A stretch of 64,000 nt of DNA from positions 7,456,327 to 7,520,326 of the forward strand of contig CP141137.1 in the NCBI GenBank assembly GCA_035236585.1. The letters run 5' to 3'. This document shows, piece by piece, positions 24,990 through 35,900 of the stretch. Each line of letters starts with the position of its first letter. Positions within the stretch are counted from its first letter, which is position 1. The DNA comes from Warburgia ugandensis. Lineage: Eukaryota > Streptophyta > Magnoliopsida > Canellales > Canellaceae. Under the pieces are notes generated by a model. It searched no databases. It had not been told where the DNA came from and saw only the letters and a program-made list of their open reading frames with translations. The position numbers and the translations under genes were made by a program.

Positions 24990-25835
24990 CAAAATTCTAT
25001 TCCATTAGTCTTTTGAAGAGTGCATTTCTTCGTGGAGATTGCTGTGGATCTGAGCCAAAGAGGGAGACCTTGAAGTGTGCAACGTGTTTAAGCTAAACAA
25101 AGAGGTATGTGGACTATAACAATCCACCTCATGCACAGTGCGAACAATTCTGCTTGCATTATTGCCCACAATTCAAAAGAAAGCTATGTCGATCATTCCA
25201 TCCGCATTAAAGGCCATCATGGAAGCATCACAATCTCGTGGTACTATAGTCATAGTATGAGATGATTCTAAGGCATTTAACGGACTAAAGGTTACATGGG
25301 CTAATAAGTAAAAAGGGCAGCTTGGTGCATGAAGCTCCCATGTATACAGATTTAGGAAAGGGACAAACCACAAAGAGCCTATAGTACACAGCTTTACCTC
25401 GAACCCGTGACTTTCAAGTCACTCAGCGACAACTCAACCATTGCGCAAGGCTCCCCTTCTACATGAGTCAATATGTCGCGTTAAATATTTTTGGTTCACT
25501 CAAATACTTCCTTGGTATTGAAGTAGCCAGATTCCATTGTAGAATCTTCGTATCCCAGCAAAAGGATGAAGAAACAGATGAATTAAGTGGGAGAGTTAAG
25601 TACTAACCAAGGGGTCTATCAGAGATTTTAGGGAACTTTTTAACTCAGAATTGTTCTCCCAATTTTGCTTAATTTCAAGGGGACACTTGTTAACTGACAG
25701 CGAGTAGGTGTCCTATTGAACGATTGATAGTATTCTCCACTTCCCTGTCCACTAATTTTACTTCACTTTCTTTTCTTCCTTCTTTTCTATTCTCATTTCT
25801 TCTTCCTTCTCCTTTATACCTGCCTGTTAATTGCC
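24990..25835 (+). mobile_element. Copia reverse-transcriptase relic, unit 1 of a duplicated pair
   Basis: 25020-25110 resembles the KNAFLHGDL...LNKALYG block in degraded form. After an Au SINE, 25485-25580 reads FGSLKYFLGIEVARF then IFVSQQKDE, the copia block after the catalytic motif. The downstream non-coding part (25590-25830) recurs diverged at 27390-27620. No intact frame remains. Confidence 0.75.
25310..25460 (-). mobile_element. Au SINE in copia unit 1
   Basis: Flanked by acatgggctaataagt (25294-25309) and acatgagtcaatatgt (25461-25476), a degraded 16-bp target duplication. It is absent from the sister unit, so it inserted after the duplication or was lost from the other copy. Confidence 0.85.
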
Positions 25836-25957
25836 TACTGAACCTGGCTGCATTATCAATTCAACATGAATAATGCATTTCTTCTTCCTTCTCCTTTATA
25901 CCTGCCTGTTAATTGCCTACTGAACCTGGCTGCATTATCAATTCAACATGAATAATG
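25794..25957. repeat. Perfect 82-bp tandem duplication
   Basis: Two identical 82-bp units start at catttcttcttccttctcc (25794 and 25876). Identity suggests a recent event. It sits at the junction of the two copia units. Confidence 0.95.
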
Positions 25958-26255
25958 CATTTCTTCTTGGAGATCACTATGGATCTTCACTTGGATCTCA
26001 ACCAAAGAGGAAGACACGCAAGGTTTATGAGTTAAACAAAGCGGTAAATGGAATAAAACAGTTTTGCCCCATGTTTGATGATTTGAAGAATTCAACTTAC
26101 ATTACTCTCACAATTTAAGAGAAAGCAACGTAGACCATCTGTCTGCACTAAATGCTATCGAGGAAGCTCCAGAATGTAATGGTAGTATACTCATGATGGG
26201 AGATGATAAGAGGCTTCTTGTAAGAGAATACAAATTATATGGGCTATGTGTGTAT

Positions 26256-26534
26256 ACTGGCTCTGAAACTCGCCTAGTTAAGTTCCACGTTTGGATGATC
26301 TAACCTAATTGTCTTGTTTGGCGTTCTTATTGATGTTATCTGTGAAAAATCAGGTCCATTGAATGCCTCTAGCTGCTACTTTTTTTAAATATTGTTCAAA
26401 CACTAAAAGTATGAGAAATTAAAATCATCCAACTAACATAAATTTTGGTGTTTAACTCATCAAGGAGGCCGAACAAGATGAATAGATCAGATTATCCAAG
26501 CACGGGGCTTAGCTAGGTTCGGTTTAGAGTCAGT
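26256..26534. mobile_element. 279-bp MITE with about 67-bp terminal inverted repeats
   Basis: The left arm 26256-26322 (ACTGGCTCTGAAACTCGCCT...) pairs with the inverted right arm 26468-26534 (ACTGACTCTAAACCGAACCT...). The similarity runs through a GGAT.ATCT core to a CTTGTT.GGC end. No target duplication is evident. Parts of the arms resemble the large fold-back element near 46.4 kb. Confidence 0.75.
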
Positions 26535-26686
26535 CCCGGAACTCAGTTGGGACAGCATTTCTCCTTCGGCATAAAGATTTTGGCTCACTCAAGTACTTCT
26601 GGGTATCGTAGTAGCCGCTTCCAATGCAGAATCTTCTATCCCAGCAAACGGATGAGGAAGCAGATGGGTAAAGCAACACCAAAAAT

Positions 26687-27240
26687 GGTCCATTGGGTCT
26701 TTCCCCTAAGAAGATTGGAGAAGACATAGCCAAGGAGACCACTCAGGACTGGAAGGGCCAGTGAGTCACCGTCAAACTCACCTTTTAGAACCATAAGGCC
26801 AAGGTTTCGGTGGTCCCCTTAGCCGTGCTATCATTATCAAGGACTCAAGCAGCCGGAACATGATTGGAAGAAAACGAAGGACATCAAGCATTCGGGCAAC
26901 ATCTCCCTCACTGTCGTGATTGAGATCACTAGGATAATGCGAACGAGATCGATGGCCAAGGAATTCGCTGGAACAGTGAAGGAGATCCACGGCGCATGTG
27001 GTCCGTTGGATGCGTGGTCGATGGCAAGGATCCAAAGTCTCTAAAGCAGGAGATCACGGATGGAGATGTTGAAGTTCGCACTGATTGATTGAGGAAAAAG
27101 TTGGAGTGGGGGTTTATCTTCTTCTTTTTATTAAGTTCTGTCGTGGAATACTGGATTTGGTTTTAATTTTCATCCATTATATCCGGGTGAGTGTTTGAGG
27201 TTTTTGGAGCTTCGGGATTTAGATTAGTGTTAGATTTTTC
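26687..27240 (+). pseudogene. RPL12: Processed pseudogene of 60S ribosomal protein L12 (5'-truncated)
   Basis: The frame from 26690 reads [18 protein letters not shown] and then, past two in-frame stops, VTVKLTF and NHKAKVSVVP, all typical of eukaryotic RPL12. Later pieces in shifted frames match [17 protein letters not shown] and [13 protein letters not shown] segments, ending near 27080 with a stop and a 3' UTR-like tail. No introns interrupt the match. The first third of the protein is missing. It sits inside copia unit 2. Similar short sequences, aagcaacaccaaaaa near 26672 and aagcaacaccagaaa near 27285, flank it and may be a target-site duplication. No clear poly-A remains. Non-functional. 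Confidence 0.85.
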
Positions 27241-27640
27241 ATGTCACGTAGAATGATACAGCATTGGATTCATCCCAGAGAAAGTAAGCAACACCAGAAA
27301 ATTCCACTGAGCCAAGTGACAGACTGGAAGTTTACCAAAAACAAAAATAAAAGGAAAAAAGTTACAGAATGGAAAAAAGTTACAAAAATAAAAGGAGTGC
27401 TAATTTACGAACCAAGGAATCTATGAGAGATTTGTTAGGGAGCTTCTATACCTGTGGTAGCCCAATGTTGCTGAATCTTGAGGGAACACTTGGTAAATGG
27501 GCAGTGAATAAAAGGTGGATTTGTTGGAAGATCCCCAACTTTCTCCAGTTCCCTCTTCACAAATTTTACTTCATGTTCTTTCCTCTATTTTGTCTTTTCT
27601 TCTTCCCTCTCCTTTATGCAACCATGAAATAGAATTGTAG

Positions 27641-28117
27641 TTACAACAGTGGAATTAAATTCTTTTAAACAAGTACTTAATAGCAGTTGTATCCATACCA
27701 TGAGCCCTCTATCGGTCTTGTGGGAACTAATTTCATGCATACGAAGCTTTCTTCTTCCTTCGTGCTTTTCTTTTGAATTGTGGTTAATGAATTCGAACCC
27801 ACAACCGATTTGGTGGGAATTTTATCTCATTGTCATTGAATGGTTTCTTACGTTTGTTTTTTCTTTCTGACAAAAACATGTACAAGGCTGCAGTCTATAA
27901 ACTTCAAACTGCGTGGCACTTCTATAACTCGCAAACTGTGGAAAATAAGGACATGATTGAGAAATCCACCTCATCAAGGAACTATCTAGCATGCTTTATT
28001 TCGTTTCTCACAAGATTTGTATATCTAGAGGATTCATACATTTGCTTCATGTTCTTGTGTAGGGCTTACTTGGAGAAGATAGAGTCAGGAAACTGTAAAA
28101 ACTAAAGTTGGTTCTGA
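27641..28117. other. Intergenic, 3' side of the PAL locus
   Basis: No recognisable coding or repeat signal. It may include the former PAL 3' untranslated region and polyadenylation site (minus strand). Confidence 0.5.
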
Positions 28118-30261
28118 TCAGCACAGGAGGACGGGAGCACCGTTCCATCCATCCAAACATGCTAGCAGGGGATCAATGAGCCTTCCTTCACTGATTGCAA
28201 CAAAAACCTTATCAAATTCTTCTCCTGGTGAAAGCGTCTTCTCACCAGTCAAAAGACAGGTATTGAGGTCTGATCTAACAAACTGATAAAGAGGGTAAGA
28301 CCTGCAATCCTTTATCCTTTTGGGTATGGCGGATTTTCCATCTTCAAGTGCTTTCCTTGTCATTTCGACTTCTTTACGAAGCTGGGTCTTCACCTCTTGC
28401 TCAAATGCGGCTATTCTCTGAAAAATTGAAGTTTTTTCATTCTTCTTTTTCTCCGGGCTTTGCAGAGCCCTCTCAACCAATAGCCCTCTGAGTTTCTGCA
28501 TCAATGGGAAAGTGGAGCTGCAAGGGTCATCGATATAGGTAAAGACATGCTCAGCTTCAACTACCTTAACAAGATCCTTCTCACAAAACCTCGAATATAA
28601 TAGTTCCCCATGACTACTAATTGCCAATACCCGCTTAGCCGCTTGTCTAACAACCTGCCTCACAGTGTGCTTCAAGTTCTCCTCGGCACGTAGAAGGTCA
28701 ACAGCTTGGCACAGATCAACTAGATAAATTGCAGACATGAGCTTCAGAATCTGAACAGCCTTTGCAGTTTTCCTTGCAGAGATCAAGCCAAGGGAATTAA
28801 CATCCTGATTATGCTGTTCAGCACTCTGGACATGGTTGGTGACTGGGTTGGCAAGGAATTGAAGCTCAGAAGTATAAGAAGCCATGGCAATTTCTGCACC
28901 TTTGAACCCATAATTCAAGCTGGGGTTTGATCCTCCGGTAAGATTGGAAGGCAAACCATTGTTGTAGAAGTCATTTACAAGCTCAGAGAACTGCGCAAAC
29001 ATAAGCTTTCCAATAGCTGCCAAGGCGAGTCTCGTGTTGTCCATGGAGACCCCTACTGGTGTCCCTTGGAAGTTGCCTCCATGTAGAGCTTTGCTCCTTG
29101 AAACATCTATCAGAGGATTGTCATTGACAGAATTGCTCTCTCTTTCGACTAAGAGTGTTGCAGCTCTAATTACTTCAATCTGGGGTCCAAGCCACTGAGG
29201 AGAAGTCCTCAGTGCATACCTGTCTTGCTTAGGCTTCTGAAGAGGATCCATCTCATGGAGCTTTTGAGCAGCTTTCATCTAGGAGCTCCCTTCTAATATG
29301 CGCTCCATGATGGCAGCAGCCTCTATTTGGCCTGGGTGGTGCTTCAGCTTGTGGGTTAGATGGTCAGTGAATTCCGGTTTTCCAGTCATCACCTCACAGA
29401 AGATGGAGGATAGGACCCCTGCAAGGACAGCGAGGATGTTGGCATCAAATAGCACGATGGAAGCTAGTGCTGAACCCACTGCAGTGCCATTGACAAGTGC
29501 AAGGCCTTCTTTGGCATACAACTCAAAGCAACCTCCTGTCACACCTGCGCGCTTAAGGCTGTCGTTAGCACCAAGAACGGTACCATCGGGTGCGAGGGCC
29601 TTTGCATTTGGTCTGCCCGTCAACAAGCCAGCAATATATGATAAGGGAACAAGGTCGCCAGTGACTGTAATAGTTCCACGTAAGGGAAGCACTGGTGTAA
29701 TGCCAGAATTTAGCAGGACAGTGATTGCCTCAAGAATCTCCCAACGGATCCCAGAATAACCTTGCAATTGAGTGTTGGTTCTCACCAACATGGCAGCCCG
29801 GGTAGTGGACACTGGTAAAGTTTCCACTTTTTCGAATATTCCGGCGTTGAGGAACCTTATGAGCTCCTTCTGCAAGGCCTGAGCTTGATCTGTTCTTCGG
29901 TGTGAAGTGGCTCCAAAACCAGTCGTTACACCGTAACTGTCAACGCCTTTGCATGTGCTATCTGTCACCCATATGCTGCTAGCCTCGACGAGCAAAAGCT
30001 TCTCACTAGAGAGCTCAACTGGAACTCTGCCAAGGTTGGATGACATAGCAACAGCAGCAACACGGCCTACGTTAATCCAGCACCTTTGTGCTCAACTCGA
30101 CGACATTGGAATTCAGCGATCATCTGCTTCACTTGGTCTAGGTGGCTGCTTTTGACCGCTGCTGCTGCAGCACCCCAGTTGAGAGGATCAGTGAGAGAGA
30201 TGCTAGATAGTTTTCCATCTACATGGAGATCTTTGCAGGTTGGCACGGTAGTATCCCCCAT
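28118..30261 (-). pseudogene. PAL: Phenylalanine ammonia-lyase, full length but disabled (frameshift, stop, altered MIO triad)
   Basis: PAL deaminates phenylalanine to cinnamate, the first step of phenylpropanoid synthesis. The ATG is at 30261 (MGDTTVPTC) and the terminal stop at 28118-28120. Repaired length would be about 714 residues, normal for PAL. Three lesions are visible. A 1-base deletion near 30067-30069 creates TAG after residue 64. The conserved Tyr in GSSYVKAAQKL is TAG (29279-29281). The Ala-Ser-Gly triad that cyclises to the MIO cofactor is Val-Thr-Gly (29657-29665, about residue 200). Other active-site landmarks remain: [10 protein letters not shown], the FL pair in [29 protein letters not shown]. 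There is no intron at the position usual in angiosperm PAL. ASYTSEL and [19 protein letters not shown] recall gymnosperm-type PAL. A TATA box and MYB site upstream argue against a simple retrocopy. Confidence 0.93.
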
Positions 30262-30389
30262 TTTCTAGCGGAGAAGAATGGCAAAAGATGAGAGGTGGGG
30301 ATCTGTTTTTTGAGTTTTTCTTCGAGAGGTTGTGTGGGAAATTGCAAGAGAACTTGAATTTCCTGGCTCAACAACCTGACTTGCTACTG

Positions 30390-30397
30390 TTTATATA
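30390..30397 (-). promoter_or_regulatory. TATA box of the PAL locus
   Basis: TATATAAA on the minus strand, about 130 bp before the ATG at 30261. It predicts a transcript leader of about 100 nt. Confidence 0.75.
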
Positions 30398-30468
30398 GGC
30401 CTTGGGATGGGTTTTCTCGTGTTGAGTGGCCTGCATATTGGTTTGTTGGAGATAGATCCTGACTGTTG

Positions 30469-30476
30469 GTTTGGTT
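30469..30476 (-). promoter_or_regulatory. MYB/AC-like element of the PAL promoter
   Basis: AACCAAAC on the minus strand matches the MACCWAMC plant MYB consensus found in phenylpropanoid promoters. It lies about 75 bp upstream of the TATA box. Confidence 0.55.
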
Positions 30477-30494
30477 GTACTTCTTGCCATGAGA

Positions 30495-30501
30495 GCACGT
30501 A
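30495..30501 (-). promoter_or_regulatory. ACGT-core (G-box-like) element of the PAL promoter
   Basis: TACGTGC on the minus strand, close upstream of the MYB site. G-box and MYB pairs are common in PAL and CHS promoters. Function here is inferred. Confidence 0.4.
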
Positions 30502-30837
30502 GGGGCAGGAGGTCAAACTGGGAAAAACCATGTTTTTGTCCTGAAAAGAACAGAGCTTTAGTGCGGTTGTTGGTGATACTGCTGCCTCCTCAGAATGTAG
30601 TTTAATTAATCACCAGGAGGCCAGTTCAATGAATGGCCACTGCGAAAATAGAAACTGTTGCTTACCTGCTTTCCAATTGGATGCACAAAAGAACTCATAC
30701 CATTTCACAAGATCCTTTGCTAACACCAGTGGGACCAGGAATCAGTGTTTGGCATGTGGGATCCATGGGCTCCCTTGAAGTAGGTATTGGTACAGTTGAG
30801 TGTTTAATTATCAAATACCAAAGCAATCAAAAGTAAA

Positions 30838-30840
<3 letters not shown>

Positions 30841-30932
<92 letters not shown>
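30841..30932. repeat. (GA)46 microsatellite
   Basis: An uninterrupted 92-bp GA run about 440 bp upstream of the PAL TATA box. As a (TC)n tract on the PAL sense strand it could affect promoter chromatin, but this is speculative. Confidence 0.97.
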
Positions 30933-30934
<2 letters not shown>

Positions 30935-32588
30935 CCTTTACGTGCAAAATGATCAGCTTTCTTGAGAGCTATTATTTTAGAAGGGAAGATGTTGCGTCCT
31001 TGTTTTAGGAAGTTGATAAGTGGGGTATTTTAAGGCATTTTTTATGGATAATGTAGGTAGGTATTATGAGGGTAGTTGATTTGGAGGGATGACATATTGC
31101 ACTTCAAACTGAACGAGCTTGATGATCCAATTTGATGATTAAACATTAAAACTGCAGTAAAACTGCTTGGTTCTTTTTTATCTAATTCAAATAAGAGGTA
31201 CTTAAATGAGCTTGCAAAGGTAACTAAATTCTAATGGGATCTGCAATTGCTTTTGTATTTCCTAGCTATTTATCTGCTCATGTTTTTCTATGTTACCATC
31301 AACATCTTAGATCTATACCACAGTATCTCTAGCATTAGAGGTTTCCATTATTTGACTGCAGCTCTTGGTAATACCAATTGTTTTTTAAGCGACCCTTCTT
31401 TGCTAAACTTCCGAACTTTACAAAATTTTACTACATAGTTACAGATTCCCGATGCGGGAGTAATTGGCAAGGCGAATATTGGAAAATTGACATGAAATGA
31501 TCAGAGGATGAGAATCTGATTCAATCTTGACTAGATGTTCTTATAATTCTAGACCAGATTGACAAATAAATAACGATAGTATGATGAATTATTCAGGAAA
31601 TTTGCATTTAATTCAAGTAACTTGTATTCCAATTTGAAATGTGCGAGGGTTGTTGGGTTATTGACACATTCTCAAGGTTTGAAGCGAGGCATAAAAAATT
31701 TCATCTTTATCGAAGAACATAAAATAATTTACAACTTTGTTCATCTGGGCCATTTCTACATCCCCGAGCAGAGTTCTTCGGTTCGGTAGCTCCCAAGCAT
31801 ACTTCACCTACCAAGAAAAGATTAGCCAAATCCCATCTAATTAGAGGCATTTGACTAGCTGCTCCAAAGGTTTCGAACAGAGACTTTGTCTAATTGACAA
31901 TTGCAAACACAAGAAACAAAAGACGATATGCCAAGAAGCAAAAAAATCTAATTGCACAAAAACTGGAGTAAGTTCATTTTCACGTTTAAAGCAGGCAATC
32001 ATCGTCACCCAACGTGCAGTCTTTGAGGTTAACAGGTGGCTTGCAATGAGTTTCATATGCTGATGTATAGAGCGACAGGGGCTGGACATTTCATATGTAT
32101 CTCAATACGCTGTAATGGACAAGGAACAAGGAATTAGGTGAGAATGATAAGTTTTTTATAAGGAAAGAAATGGGCTTCGGCTTGACATCTTTTAAAAGAG
32201 GTTTCAAATCCTTTCCTTGTCTCTTTCAATGCACTTTCTTTCCAACGATTGAATGAAATCCATTGGCAAAAGAGAGGAGTCGTCTAATATTTAGCCTCTA
32301 AAGTCTGAAGTAGGTTCATAGGAACTTGCATACCACTACAGGGTTAGTTTCTATCATTGGCTTCATATGGAAAGAGAAATTTAGCTGCTGTTTAAGCTAA
32401 ACCATTTTTCACGGTTGAACATGGCTTTTCATTGGTGATATTCAAACGGGAGTATATGTGGCCAAGAAGGAACAAGGGACTCACGAATTTGTACTCCATT
32501 ACAAAATCATTCCAATCAAATTCATAGATAAGGCTTATATAATGTTTCATAGCATCTCGGCTGCATCAACAACAGCCGACTAGCAAAC
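30933..32588. other. Intergenic, no gene seen
   Basis: Short open frames only, none with a recognisable motif. No repeat structure noted. Confidence 0.55.
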
Positions 32589-32890
32589 CATGATAAACTC
32601 CACCGGCAACCCAGAAAACCCAACACAAGTGGCCGGCTACTAAAAACCCAAGTGGTTGGCTAGCAATCCTTCTCCATTTGCAACCAAAGACCATGAAAAA
32701 CACCCCTCACAATCCAGAAAACCCAAGACCAGTAGCCGGTAGCTAAAAACCCGGTGGTCATTCTCTAACAGCAATCGAAAACCATGAAAAAAACGTGCCA
32801 GCAACCCAGAAAACCAAGACCAATGTCTGGCAACTGAAAACCAAAGTTGCTACTGGTCACATAGTTAATGGTCCTTCTCCACCGACAACC
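32589..32890. repeat. Minisatellite-like array, about three units of about 100 bp
   Basis: Units share aaccatga...., (c)ccrgcaacccagaaaac and an aaaaccc..gtgg..gg.t segment. A related unit lies on the far side of the copia element at 36575-36680. The element may therefore have inserted into this array. Confidence 0.6.
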
Positions 32891-32894
32891 GAAA

Positions 32895-32956
32895 GGGATA
32901 GAATTATCCCTATAATCTTTCTAACAATATATGTCAGGGATATAATCTCTGTAACA
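32895..32956 (-). repeat. 3' LTR of the copia element (truncated) with polypurine tract
   Basis: On the minus strand CTTGAGGGAAGG (polypurine tract, 32957-32968) is followed by TGTTACAGAGATTATA, the LTR start. About 60 bp matches the 5' LTR. The remainder is missing. Confidence 0.65.
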
Positions 32957-35900
32957 CCTTCCCTCAAGCTTAAGCGACCAATAATGACAACAACTAAAGT
33001 TTGGAGCAGGAAAAAAGAAATCGTGAAGATGGATGAGCCTTTGTAAGTAGATCAATAATTTGATTGATTGTGGAGATGTAGGGGAGAGTGATTGTACCCT
33101 CTAAATAATCTTAACGAATAACATGATAGTCAATTTCAATGTGTTTTGTTCGATCGTGAAATACTGCATTATGAGCTATGTGGATGGCGCTTGTGTCATC
33201 ACAATGGAGATGGGTAAGCTATAATTGTGGGACACCAAGATCTGAGAGTAATCAACAAAGTCAAATTATCACACAGGTAGTGTCAGCAAGAGCCCGAAAT
33301 TATGATTCAGTACTGAATCTACAAATGGTATCTTACTTTTACTTTTTCAAGAGATTAAAGAGTCTCTTAAAAAGAGAAGATATCCTTTAGTAGACTTTTG
33401 ATCTATGACGTTGCCTTCCCAATCAGCATCAAAATATGCATGAAGAATCGAGAAGATAAAGAAGATGAGAGAAGGCCTCGATGAAAGATCTCATGAAGAT
33501 ATCGAATAAATAAATAAAATAATGGCATAATCATTAGTGTGAGGAGCAAACATAAACTGATATACTAAATGAAAAGTACGAGCAATGTCCAATTAACTGA
33601 TAGTGAGATACGTGAGTGTCCCAACTAGTTGAGAGTCAGATTTGGTAGAGGTTCACTATTAGATGAGTGAAGCTTGACATTACCAAGAAGTAGAGTAACT
33701 AATGCTTTGTCATCTAAAAGGTTTGGAAGACTGAAAATCTTCGAGGCATACTTGATTAGTGAGAGAAGATAACTGTGTCAACTGCATTAAACCTCGATGA
33801 TGAGAAAATAGCTAAAGAAGCCTAACACTCTCATCTCAAAGTTGCGGGAGAGGAATTCTTGAGTAATCATAACAGTATTGTTCATAGTAATAATCACATC
33901 ATCAAAATAGAGTAGGAGAATAATGACACCACGATGGCTATGACGAATAGATAGAGCTGTGTTATTATCACTCAAACTAAAACCAAAGCAAGTAATAGTA
34001 GAAGAGATTTCTCAAACTAGGCTTGAGCTGCTTGTGTGAGCTCATAAAGAGCTCGAAGAAGATGACAGGCATCCCTATGGGCGAGGAAGATCAGTAGGTA
34101 GTTCTATATATACTTCTTTACAAAGGTCACCATGAAGAAAGGCATTCTTGACTTCCATCTGATGAAGTGTCCAAAAATGAAAGGAAGAAACAGCAATATG
34201 GGTACTATGAGCAGCTGTTTCATCATAATCAAGTAAATGTTCCAGAGTAAAGCCTTTAGCCATAAGGCGCAGATTATATTGCTCAACAGAACCATTTGCA
34301 TTGGTCTTTATTTTATACGTACACATGCAACCAATAACTAATTTTTCTAGAGGTAAAGAGGCAAGTTCCATGTATTAGTCTTAATGAGGGCCTACAATTT
34401 TGTCTGCATGGCCTGTACCTATTGAAATTATGTACTCTCTTCTTTATAGGTTTGAGGCTTTTGGAGGTCAAGAACATTAACAACATAGTTAGTAGTCATT
34501 AATTTTAGTTGGAGGTTAATGGATGCAATGAGGGTACTTGGGTATTTCTTATATAGAAACCATAGACGGAGAATCAGTAGGAGTGAGAAGAGGAGGCGGT
34601 GGAGAGGCATGGAGGTGATGAAAGAAGGATTTGAATAGTAGTTGGATCATATAGTAGATAGGAGTCAGAAAAGGGATCGGTGAAAGTGGCGTGATGGCTA
34701 GAAGAGTTCTAAGGAAGAGGTATAAAGGTATTTGTTCCCAAACAATGACATTTCTACATACTCAAATATGATGAGTATTAGAGTCATAATAAATGTATTC
34801 TTTTTGTTCTATAATATACCCTACAAAGATATATAATATGAACAGAGTAGAGAGCTTGGTATGTTCATTGTGGAGGGTAACAATACAAAGAATGTAAATC
34901 CAAATTTTTTTAGTGGAGAGTAACAATACAAAGCATGTAACTCCAAATTTTTTGAGATGGTGACAGGATGGTTGAGATTCATGAAAAAGTTACTAGAGCG
35001 TTTTATTATTAAGTAGCGGTTTGATGTTCGATTAATGAGGTACACTAAATTTAAGGTAGCCTCTCCCCCATAATGATGGGGAAAGTTGGGAAGAGAATAG
35101 AATTGTGTGAATAGTTTCAACAATGTGCCAATGCTTGCATTCAAAGATACCATTTTGTTGAGGTGTATCTAAATAAGAGAGTTGAGGCATAGTTCTATGA
35201 GATACAAGGAGGATTACAAATTAATGTGATGAGAGTTTACCACCAGAGTCAAACCTAAATATTTTGATTCTTTTGGAATATTAAGTATAGATCATATTGG
35301 TAAAGTTTGCATAATTTTGATAAACATCATATTTGAAATGCATGGCATACTAAACATCATTATGAATCATGCTAAATGGAGCAATAGTTTTAATAGAACT
35401 ATAAGAATAAGGAAAGACATACTATTTGTCAAACATACAAAGTTGATAATGAAGGTCCTGAATTTTGGTTGTAGTACCCAATGATCCATCAGAAATGAGT
35501 TTATTAATGCCCAATGAAGAAAGGTGACCTAGTCAGTCACGCTATAAGTCAATGGAATGGAAGCAGCAGTATGTGATAAAATAGGAAAATGAAGAGACTA
35601 AACGCAGTAAAGATGACTACTTCTAAACCCTATCCCACATATTTTCTTGGTCCGTACATCCTACACAATAAATTGTTTGTCACTAAATGTTTCATGCTAT
35701 CCTTGATCACATACCTGGCTAATAAATATTAGGTTCATAGTAAGATTGGGGAACTAACAAACCATTGTGTACTATCAAGTTATGGGCTTTAACCGTTCCA
35801 ATGTGTGTGACAGGTAAAGGGTTATTGTTACCGATAGGCAAAAGAAGTAGAGTGATTACCGGTGCTGGAGAGGCCATTATAGGAGAGGACTTGACAGTAA

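Larger units (their letters stand above)
25930..27640 (+). mobile_element. Copia reverse-transcriptase relic, unit 2, with nested insertions
   Basis: 25945-26060 reads NAFLLGDH then KVYELNKAVNGIKQF, matching the copia block seen degraded in unit 1. 26565-26640 matches the FGSLKYF block, here with stops. A 279-bp MITE and an RPL12 retrocopy interrupt it. The 27390-27620 stretch matches the end of unit 1. Confidence 0.7.

Noticed and set aside
29298..29759. 153-codon plus-strand frame opposite PAL
   Set aside because: It is a shadow of the conserved PAL coding strand; the composition and motifs belong to the minus strand.
28118..30261. Interpretation of the PAL locus as two or three separate genes
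   Set aside because: The pieces are contiguous parts of one PAL protein separated by one frameshift and one in-frame stop.
28118..30261. Interpretation of the PAL locus as a simple processed retrocopy
   Set aside because: A good TATA box and MYB site lie at proper distance upstream, and I see no poly-A tail or target duplication. Not fully excluded.
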